Shown here one piece after another: positions 42,711 through 48,663 of a stretch of 48,663 nt of DNA (its first letter is position 1; every line of letters starts with the position of its first letter). The stretch covers positions 1 through 48,663 of the forward strand of contig JAFPYT010000042.1 in NCBI GenBank assembly GCA_017394445.1. Direction: 5' to 3'. The translations under genes and the position numbers were made by a program. The DNA is from Bacteroidales bacterium. GTDB lineage: Bacteria > Bacteroidota > Bacteroidia > Bacteroidales > UBA3824. The notes below the pieces were generated by a model. That model was not told where the DNA came from. It ran no database searches and saw nothing but the letters and a program-made list of their open reading frames with translations.

Positions 42711-44741
42711 TTACATCTCAAATTTAATCTCGTTGCTCAAAGGAGATTCGGTGCCGTCGGAAAAAACCAGCCTTACACAGTAGAGATAACTGCTGCCGAG
42801 CACAAGTCCGCTGTCGGTAAACGTGCCTTTGTCGTTGATTTGCGAATAGGTCTGCAAAGGCTTGTCGTTGACCTTACGGTAAACTATCACATATCCCGGT
42901 TGCTTATTGATAGAACTTGTCCAACTGAGAGTGAGCATATTACCGTCGATTTTTTTCTTAAGCTGCACCGTTTCTTCTTTGCTTTGTGGCACGCTGAACG
43001 ATTTTTTTGCCATTGCAGATGCCAGACCAAAATTATCAACTGCTTGTATAGCATAATGATATTTTTGTCCGGGGAGAGCGGTCTGGTCGGTGTATGAATC
43101 TGCCGTTGCCGCCACAGATGCCAAAGTATCAAATTGTGCATCATTAGGTTTCTTTCTAAAAATCAGGTATTTTTGCACATCGTTTGACGGCGAGGGAATA
43201 AAAGACACCACCACTTTGCCTTTCTGATAAAGTAAATTGTCGATTTCGGGAGCCACAGGCGCAATGCTGTCGTATCGTGCCACTGCAGCGGGTGCAGAGA
43301 GTTTCGACTGATTGTCGCGTCCGTCAACTGCGCTAAGTTTGTAATAAACATATTTCGACAGAGTGTTGAGGTTGATAGTGTCCACATAAAAAGTGTCGGC
43401 TATCATATTGCGGGCATACATAATATAGTTGTCGTCTTGGCTGTTTGACCTTTGTAGACGATATCCTATCACGTCGGGGTCGGGATGAGGATGCCAACTA
43501 AGATGCACAAGTCCGAGGCTGTCGCAATAGCCACTCGGTGGTGCTGGAGGAGCGGGCGGAATGCTGTCGATTAATTGTGCATACATTGGAAACGGATTTA
43601 TTCTTTCTGTTGTATTGTTGTATGCCGACAGGAAATAGTAATTGTCGTACAATGGCGACTTGTCGGTAAACGTGCGCTGCATTGGGTCGTTACCCGTAAA
43701 AACAAGGGTCTTGCTGCCTGTTGAACTTTTTGAACGGTAGATTTTATACCCTGTAACGTCGGCATCGGTGTCGTAGGTCCAAGTAAGCACCACGGAGTTG
43801 TTGTTGACAGTTTCCACGCTTGTGAAACTTGGGTCTTTTTCAAGAGGAACCACCTTTTTGGTTTTTACAGGCTGGGAAGCCGGACTCTCCTCGCCAAACG
43901 AATCAATACCAATGATGCGGTATTGGTAGTTGCCGCTGTTTTCTACCAAGGTGTCGGCAAAAAAAGTTCTGTCGCCGCGCGATTGCATAGATATGGCAAT
44001 GGGCGATTCTGTAATACGGTGGAATGTTTTGCCGTTGTCGTCGGAGCGTTCAACATAGTAACTGTTGAATTTTTCTACCTGCGAATGTTGCCACCACACC
44101 ACTATCGCTTTTTTGTTGCAATAGAAATAAGGTGCGGGGGGTGCGGTGATAGGGCGGTACTCGGCAATGCCTGTAAACACATAGGCGGTGTCGGTAAACG
44201 CAGAATCGTATTGAGCCAAATAGATATTGTAGAGATATTTCTCGTCTGGCTTAACGTTGGTATCTTTGTAATACAAGCCCGACAACCTTGCCGCCGTTAT
44301 CGACATATCGGAGCTAAAAAGTGCAAAACCTATTCTGCGCTCCTCGTCCTGACGCTTTTTGTAGGCTTTGATGGGCAGAAAATCAGTGTCTTCTATTTCA
44401 GATTCGCCAAAGATGCACTCGCCGGCTATCATTGCGTACTTATCGTCCTCGTGTTGCGCCCATTCAGATTCGGGAGCCACTTTTATGGGCAATGGGGTGA
44501 TTATGGTGCGCTCGGCTGGCTCCACAAGTTTGCCCTTGCGGAGTATGGTTACTCGCTCAATGGTGTAGCCGGTGGCGTTGCCGTGCTGCCAAAGTTCGTA
44601 GTTGAGCGGAGCCCAACGGAGTTCGATATGGCTCTTGCCGGGTTTGGATAGCACGGCAAGGCGCGATGATGTCTGGGCAGAGGCGGTAAACATCTGCACC
44701 ACAAGAATGATGGATGTGAGAATAATAGAGAGGTGTTTCAT
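42711..44741 (-). CDS. Secreted protein with about five or six fibronectin type III domains
   Basis: The 676-residue product has a signal peptide (cleavage near 22, FTASAQ) and then FN3-like domains in series: about 25-190 (long, with an insert), 205-295 (KAIVVWWQHSQ), 300-395 (SVVLTWTYDTDADVTGYKIY), 400-490 (LVHLSWHPHPDPDVIGYRLQ), 495-585 and 590-676 (GNMLTLSWTSSINKQPGYVI). Each has the W...Y pattern and the closing Y-x-Y-x-V/L/A motif. There is no sorting domain or lipobox, so it is probably periplasmic or held at the surface by partners. It is the first gene of the four-gene operon; the next gene starts 25 bases on. A TATCTTTA overlaps its start codon, so no convincing promoter was found in the short gap before it. 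Confidence 0.85.
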   Translation of the reverse strand: MKHLSIILTSIILVVQMFTASAQTSSRLAVLSKPGKSHIELRWAPLNYELWQHGNATGYTIERVTILRKGKLVEPAERTIITPLPIKVAPESEWAQHEDDKYAMIAGECIFGESEIEDTDFLPIKAYKKRQDEERRIGFALFSSDMSITAARLSGLYYKDTNVKPDEKYLYNIYLAQYDSAFTDTAYVFTGIAEYRPITAPPAPYFYCNKKAIVVWWQHSQVEKFNSYYVERSDDNGKTFHRITESPIAISMQSRGDRTFFADTLVENSGNYQYRIIGIDSFGEESPASQPVKTKKVVPLEKDPSFTSVETVNNNSVVLTWTYDTDADVTGYKIYRSKSSTGSKTLVFTGNDPMQRTFTDKSPLYDNYYFLSAYNNTTERINPFPMYAQLIDSIPPAPPAPPSGYCDSLGLVHLSWHPHPDPDVIGYRLQRSNSQDDNYIMYARNMIADTFYVDTINLNTLSKYVYYKLSAVDGRDNQSKLSAPAAVARYDSIAPVAPEIDNLLYQKGKVVVSFIPSPSNDVQKYLIFRKKPNDAQFDTLASVAATADSYTDQTALPGQKYHYAIQAVDNFGLASAMAKKSFSVPQSKEETVQLKKKIDGNMLTLSWTSSINKQPGYVIVYRKVNDKPLQTYSQINDKGTFTDSGLVLGSSYLYCVRLVFSDGTESPLSNEIKFEM

Positions 44742-44759
44742 AAAGATATGTAGATTATT

Positions 44760-44775
44760 GAGGCATCCCGAGGGA
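44760..44775. repeat. Left copy of an imperfect repeat flanking the second Rpn gene
   Basis: GAGGCATCCCGAGGGA resembles GAGGCAATACCGAGGGA at 45829-45845, in the same orientation (14 of 17 aligned positions, with one gap). The pair encloses the Rpn gene and its promoter. The match is weak enough that chance is possible. Confidence 0.35.
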
Positions 44776-44801
44776 GATACCTTTGTCTTTTTTTAAAACC
44801 G

Positions 44802-44820
44802 AAAATAAATGAAAGCGAAG
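44802..44820. repeat. Right copy of the 19-bp direct repeat bracketing the surface-protein operon
   Basis: AAAATAAATGAAAGCGAAG, 18 of 19 bases identical to 34462-34480. It ends one base before the stop codon of the minus-strand Rpn gene. Confidence 0.7.
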
Positions 44821-44821
44821 A

Positions 44822-45715
44822 TTACAACCTTTCGATTTCGTCGAGGGGAAGTTGGGTGATTTTAGAAATTAAATTGAGTTCAAGACCTTCTGCTTTCATA
44901 CGCTTGGCTGTTTCAAATTTTTCGGATTGTGCGCCTTCGGCCTTGCCTTGTGCCATTCCTTCCACACGTCCTTCCGCACGTCCTTGTTCTATGCCGTCTT
45001 TCATAGCACTGGTCACGGAATTGCGCTGGGTCATTACTTCAAGCAAATAATCTTCGTAAGCGTATATATCGGCATCTGTATAGGCACTCCTTTCTACAAT
45101 GTTCAACGCCTGACTGATATCTGGGTTTTCGAGCAATACGTCGTCAACCTTTTCGGTCTGCTCGTTGATTTCGGTGAGGAAACGAAGCCACAAATCCTTG
45201 ATGGCGCGGCTGCCTCGGTCGACTGGACGGTATTTTACAAGTTCCACGAATATGAGCGAGAGGTCGTGATGAATGTCCTCAGGATGGTTTTTGTTGGTGA
45301 TATAGAACTCCTGCATATATCCACTGTCGCCATCGTAGTTGAACGCCTCGTCGTTGACGAGGGCAAGGGCATAGACTTCTTTCAACCGTTCAAACGGATT
45401 GCCTTTTGCTAATTGTTTGGTATACATAGAGGCAGCGTTGAAAAGAGTGCGTAAAAAGAATTCCTTGTTCCAATACGACTGCATTTCAACTATAAAACCC
45501 CGACCTTTGTTGTCGGTACAACGAACGTCTACTATCGAATACTTTTTTGTTGGATTGTCGGGAACGTTCTCGGGGTTGAGATGCTCCACCTTGACGATTT
45601 CCATACCTTCGGGCAAAGGCAGAAGGGCATTCAAAAGACTCTTGACGAGATTTGGATGCTCGCCAAAGATTTTTTTGAAGGTCAAATCTACTTTCGGATT
45701 CAGATATTTTGACAT
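44822..45715 (-). CDS. Rpn family recombination-promoting nuclease / putative transposase, second copy
   Basis: This 297-residue paralog of the 8092-8994 protein starts MSKYLNPKVDLTFKKIFGEH. The metal-site residues are D63 (IVDVRCT) and E77-x-Q79 (FIVEMQ), at the same positions as in the other copy. The middle is more like the larger Rpn branch (YTKQLAKGNPFERLKEVYAL). A Gly-rich repeat GRAEGRVEGMAQGKAEGAQ (246-264) and a terminal helix pair ending LPLDEIERL follow. In-frame ATG codons at 45034 (M228) and 45004 (M238) sit just before the repeat, where an internal start would release the C-terminal domain alone. The promoter is identical in layout to that of the first copy. Confidence 0.9.
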   Translation of the reverse strand: MSKYLNPKVDLTFKKIFGEHPNLVKSLLNALLPLPEGMEIVKVEHLNPENVPDNPTKKYSIVDVRCTDNKGRGFIVEMQSYWNKEFFLRTLFNAASMYTKQLAKGNPFERLKEVYALALVNDEAFNYDGDSGYMQEFYITNKNHPEDIHHDLSLIFVELVKYRPVDRGSRAIKDLWLRFLTEINEQTEKVDDVLLENPDISQALNIVERSAYTDADIYAYEDYLLEVMTQRNSVTSAMKDGIEQGRAEGRVEGMAQGKAEGAQSEKFETAKRMKAEGLELNLISKITQLPLDEIERL

Positions 45716-45741
45716 AAGCGCTGATGTTTAAAGGTTTGCTG

Positions 45742-45773
45742 CAAAGATAAATATTTTGTTTAAAACTCCCAAA
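45742..45773 (-). promoter_or_regulatory. Canonical promoter of the second Rpn gene
   Basis: On the minus strand it reads TTTG (45773-45770), 20 bases, TATCTTTG (45749-45742). Both boxes and the spacing are identical to those of the first Rpn gene. The -7 box is 26 bases from the start codon. Confidence 0.8.
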
Positions 45774-45828
45774 ATTTATTTTTTATTTAACTACGAAAAG
45801 CACGAAATGGTTGATATAGAGGCAATAC

Positions 45829-45845
45829 CGAGGGACACCCGCTTT
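45829..45845. repeat. Right copy of an imperfect repeat flanking the second Rpn gene
   Basis: GAGGCAATACCGAGGGA. See the partner at 44760-44775. Confidence 0.35.
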
Positions 45846-46148
45846 TTGAAGGGGTATTTTTATTTTGTACAATATTCTGTTTGTCAAGGTCTTATTGATA
45901 TCCAATAAAAGGGTTGAAAACATTGGTTTATATTGTTATGTGTGTTGAGGTAGTTTGAGAGGGTGTTATTGTATATTTAGGGTTGTTACTATGGGTTATG
46001 AGTTCGTAATTTATATTGTTTTATTATGTTCTATTTTTTTAGTTTTACCACATTTTACGTTTTTGTAGCGGAAATCGGAATTGCCTAATTTGGGGTAATA
46101 TTTTATAATGTCCATAAATAATCTGTTAATGTCGATTACTTATCTTGA

Positions 46149-46610
46149 TTATTCTTTAATACCTAATTTTTTTGCTTGATTAGGACTTATTTTTTCGAAT
46201 TCATAACCACAATCTATGTGAAAGCGCAGAGCAATTTTATCTGAATTTTTATATCCTCCTAATATCTGAATGGCAGGAGGATTTATCTGTAACCTTCTAT
46301 TAGGATCATTTCCATACGACATCCAATCTCTTACCCTAAAATATATTTTTCCTTCATAACTATCTATTCGCCATTTTCCTTTATGACTTAAAGTGTCTCC
46401 ATTGTAAATATACTTATGTACATATGTACTATCTTGGGCAAACACTATATAATGCAATGATTGTTTGGGTTCTCCATACCTTTTACCATCAAGAAGAAAA
46501 ACACCATCGAATTCTTTTCTTAATTCTTCTACTTTTTTTCTTTCTGCACATCCGAAAATAGTGGATAGTGTTACAACAACAATCAATACGCAAAATAATT
46601 TATTATTCAT
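46149..46610 (-). CDS. Small lipoprotein; candidate partner of the upstream metalloprotease-type protein
   Basis: The 153-residue product has a lipoprotein signal (LSTIFGC, lipidated C21) followed by AERKKVEELRKEFDG. The rest is beta-rich, with several Tyr/Trp pairs (SLHYIVFAQDSTYVHKYIYN, HKGKWRIDSYEGKIYF), and looks like a small barrel or lipocalin-type sandwich. Its start overlaps the stop of the large protein gene by 8 bases, so the two are translationally coupled. By analogy with other secreted modular proteins it could be an immunity or accessory lipoprotein. That is inference from position only; no known immunity family was recognised. It is AT-rich, like the 3' part of its neighbour. 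Confidence 0.6.
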   Translation of the reverse strand: MNNKLFCVLIVVVTLSTIFGCAERKKVEELRKEFDGVFLLDGKRYGEPKQSLHYIVFAQDSTYVHKYIYNGDTLSHKGKWRIDSYEGKIYFRVRDWMSYGNDPNRRLQINPPAIQILGGYKNSDKIALRFHIDCGYEFEKISPNQAKKLGIKE

Positions 46611-48663
46611 AATGTTCTTTTAATAAGTTAATTATATCAACAATAACTCGCAATGGTGTTTCCATCAAGAGTTTTATTTGTAACCGTTGTTGCCAAACGT
46701 AAACAAGCAAATTACCTTCAACGTAATAAGCATTGGACAATGCTTCAAAAGTGTCTGATGTTGCTGATAATACATCTGACACATCGTCTAAATCCAATAA
46801 GAAAGTCATTTCTTGATTAATATTAGACAATTTTGGGTAAGGATACTGACCTTCTTTTCTTTCTATATCATCTGTCAAATGTAGGAATAGCGAGTTCATT
46901 CCTGTGGTGTTTTTGACTGTTACTTTAACAATGCTTTTCTGGTCATAAGGCTCTATTGAAGATATAACTGCGCCGCCAATAAATATCTGTTCCAAATTGG
47001 AAGTAATATGTCGCTTTATGGATTCTTTAATGGACAAATCTCCTCCTGGGGTTAGTTCTAAATAAAGAGGTTCAATTTTATATTTACCTTGCATAAAATC
47101 GGTTCTCGATATTGCGTTAGATTCAAGATACAGCCGCAAATCATTTTTTATTTCAACCTGCAATCTTCCACGCAAATACTGTTCAACAAATGGATACTGT
47201 TGTCCATTTGTGCAATCAAACAATCTTGTAGAAGGACCTTCTCCATTAGCAAATTCATATAGCAATACACCGATAGTATGTCGCGAATTAGAAGAAAATG
47301 CTCTTTGTTTGGCATTCTCATCAAAACTATCAACCATAGGACATAAAGATTTTGCATAAGAAGATAAACAATCTACCATAGCATCTTTAACATTTTCTTG
47401 TGAAAACAATTGGTTAAATTTTGGACGTAATACATTCAACAAATCGTTCATATTAGTAAGATTATCTAATATTTTGGCCAATTGCTTTTTATCATTTATT
47501 ATTCCATTAATAAAGTCTTTCTTGTTATTATTCCAAAAAACTCTCATACAATCTTCTGTCTCTCCGACAAAAATAGCAGAAATAAATGCATCGCACGTAC
47601 AATCAATACAAGAAAAAATTAATTCATAAATGGGAAAATCTACTAATGATAACGACAACGGTGTATTGCCGTTATTAATATTGTATTTTGAGTCTAACAA
47701 TTCTTTTTCTGAATATATTTCTATTCCTACGTTAGATAGTTGGGATATATCCGTTGCTTCGTCTCCTAACATTAGCCAATGGAGATCTTCAATATCTGTA
47801 ACAATTACTATGGTATTAGTTGTCTTATCATAAAATAAATATTCTTTATTCTTATCATAATTAATCCAATTCTGAGTAATTAACTTATTTGAAGAAATAT
47901 CCCAAAGATGAATTTTGTGTATTCTTGAATCATGGAGAATTGCATCTGTGGATTCATCTACAAATGATTCTGAGGTTCCTTTTATATGATAATCAACAAA
48001 ATCGTTACCTTTCATCTCACAATAATATAAAGTACCATTTTGAGAAAAGCCATATATCGCGCGAGTTTCAAGTTCTCCTATTATGCCGACATCGTCCGAT
48101 TTTTTTAAAACTGCAATAGAATCATTAGCATTTAATGATAAATAAATTGGTTTCCTTGCTGGTGTGATAAATAGTCCACTAATATCTTCTGTTAATGTAA
48201 ACCATTTGGGCGATATAATATCCTCTTTCACTTCTTCCGCATCCTGTTCATTCTGCCACCATTTGAATATTTTTCTACTTGGGTCTTGGAGCATATCCCA
48301 CTGGAAGTACCAAAGTTCTGTGCCTTCGCGGTAGTCCATAAGGTTTTGGGTGCTGCCCGAAACTTGCGATTCGGGGAAGGGGTGTTCGAGTCCGGCGATG
48401 CCGTGCCCTAACTCGTGGGCTATGGTGCGGGGTGCCGCGCCCGGGTAGATGAATCCGTAGGGATAGTAGCGCGGCATATAGCCCGCCACGCCGCCCGTCT
48501 CGGCTTTGGGGATGAAAAACAAGTAGGCGGTGTTGTCTTCGTATTTTTCGCCAAAGGCTTCAAGCACTGTTTTTTGTGAGGCGTTCCATACCGAGCCTGC
48601 CACTTTGGTGCCGCCGTGGGTGAAGTTGTCTATGCCGCTTACTTGGAGTTCGCGGGTTTCGAT
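46603..48663 (-). CDS. Large modular protein with HExxH metalloprotease motif (C-terminal 686 residues, partial)
   Basis: The frame is open to the window edge, so the N-terminus is missing; the GTG at 48603 lies inside the domain and is not taken as the start. The visible N-terminal part has TIAHELGHGIAGLEHPFPE, an HExxH zinc motif with a further His 7 residues on, and then NLMDYREGTELWYFQWDML, a combination I associate with large secreted Bacteroidota proteins. After QNEQDAEEV the remaining ~550 residues are unrecognised and mixed alpha/beta, with several cysteines (IFSCIDCTCD). Base composition drops sharply at the same point: single 60-base rows counted by hand give 60% G+C at 48421-48480 and 27% at 47581-47640. 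That suggests an exchangeable C-terminal module, possibly a toxin or effector. Confidence 0.75.
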   Translation of the reverse strand: METRELQVSGIDNFTHGGTKVAGSVWNASQKTVLEAFGEKYEDNTAYLFFIPKAETGGVAGYMPRYYPYGFIYPGAAPRTIAHELGHGIAGLEHPFPESQVSGSTQNLMDYREGTELWYFQWDMLQDPSRKIFKWWQNEQDAEEVKEDIISPKWFTLTEDISGLFITPARKPIYLSLNANDSIAVLKKSDDVGIIGELETRAIYGFSQNGTLYYCEMKGNDFVDYHIKGTSESFVDESTDAILHDSRIHKIHLWDISSNKLITQNWINYDKNKEYLFYDKTTNTIVIVTDIEDLHWLMLGDEATDISQLSNVGIEIYSEKELLDSKYNINNGNTPLSLSLVDFPIYELIFSCIDCTCDAFISAIFVGETEDCMRVFWNNNKKDFINGIINDKKQLAKILDNLTNMNDLLNVLRPKFNQLFSQENVKDAMVDCLSSYAKSLCPMVDSFDENAKQRAFSSNSRHTIGVLLYEFANGEGPSTRLFDCTNGQQYPFVEQYLRGRLQVEIKNDLRLYLESNAISRTDFMQGKYKIEPLYLELTPGGDLSIKESIKRHITSNLEQIFIGGAVISSIEPYDQKSIVKVTVKNTTGMNSLFLHLTDDIERKEGQYPYPKLSNINQEMTFLLDLDDVSDVLSATSDTFEALSNAYYVEGNLLVYVWQQRLQIKLLMETPLRVIVDIINLLKEHYE

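Larger units (their letters stand above)
45716..46148. other. 433-base AT-rich gene-free stretch
   Basis: It holds the Rpn promoter (45742-45773) and one copy of a short repeat (45829-45845). No coding frame is credible. A weak palindrome, TTATTG-atatc-CAATAA (45892-45908), is present without a T-run. I see no terminator for the lipoprotein gene that ends at 46149. Confidence 0.6.

Noticed and set aside
42686..42721. ATG 42721 as start of the giant exported protein
   Set aside because: It puts a polar 12-residue extension before a perfect signal peptide and overlaps the preceding gene. ATG 42685 is better.
45892..45908. TTATTG-atatc-CAATAA palindrome as terminator of the small lipoprotein gene
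   Set aside because: It is an A/T-rich 6-bp stem without a following T-run on either strand, more than 200 bases from the stop codon.

Overview
The window looks like a chromosomal segment of an uncultured member of the Bacteroidota, most probably Bacteroidales. The evidence is: type IX secretion (a PorQ-like protein and a cargo with a C-terminal sorting domain), an S46 dipeptidyl-peptidase, DUF6089/DUF1460/DUF3298/DUF6261-type families, a bifunctional HisB, lipoproteins with acidic residues after the lipobox cysteine, and promoters that fit the Bacteroidota TTTG-N20-TAnnTTTG pattern. No tRNA, rRNA or CRISPR array was seen. The placement rests on family recognition, not on a marker search.

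Layout. 0-6.1 kb: end of an ABC-F ATPase, a lone chemoreceptor, a lytic transglycosylase overlapping a peptidoglycan glycosyltransferase, and a sugar symporter with an outer-membrane beta-barrel. 6.1-8.1 kb: AT-rich intergenic DNA around a DUF6261 gene, with a 226-bp terminal-inverted-repeat element and two pairs of direct repeats. 8.1-9.0 kb: an Rpn-family nuclease. 9.1-13.8 kb: hisH-hisA-hisF in one tight operon with three exported proteins. 13.8-14.8 kb: porQ. 14.9-21.8 kb: a SPOR-like lipoprotein coupled to hisB, then a glycosyltransferase, a BamA-like barrel, nadK and a DUF6089-like barrel. 21.9-26.7 kb: rimP-nusA-infB with its own promoter, a hairpin leader and a terminator. 26.7-30.8 kb: S46 peptidase, phoH, purC. 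30.9-34.4 kb: a short adenylosuccinate synthetase-like gene, a secreted unknown, and a Ddl ligase with a Gly/Lys insert.

34.5-44.7 kb is the most unusual part. It is a four-gene minus-strand operon of exported proteins: an FN3-repeat protein, a 1478-residue protein with barrel-like stretches and an Ig-like domain, a lipoprotein with an acidic surface-export signature, and a type IX cargo with SprB-like repeats. Near-identical 19-bp direct repeats bracket it. A second Rpn gene follows, and then (46.1 kb to the window end) a large HExxH metalloprotease-type protein whose C-terminal two thirds are strongly AT-rich and whose stop overlaps a small lipoprotein gene. I read this right-hand 14 kb as a modular surface or effector region. 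The effector/immunity reading is inference.

Working together: core translation and transcription factors, purine, histidine and NADP biosynthesis and peptidoglycan genes form the stable backbone. The accessory content (Rpn genes, inverted-repeat element, large surface proteins) sits in AT-shifted or repeat-bounded segments between them.
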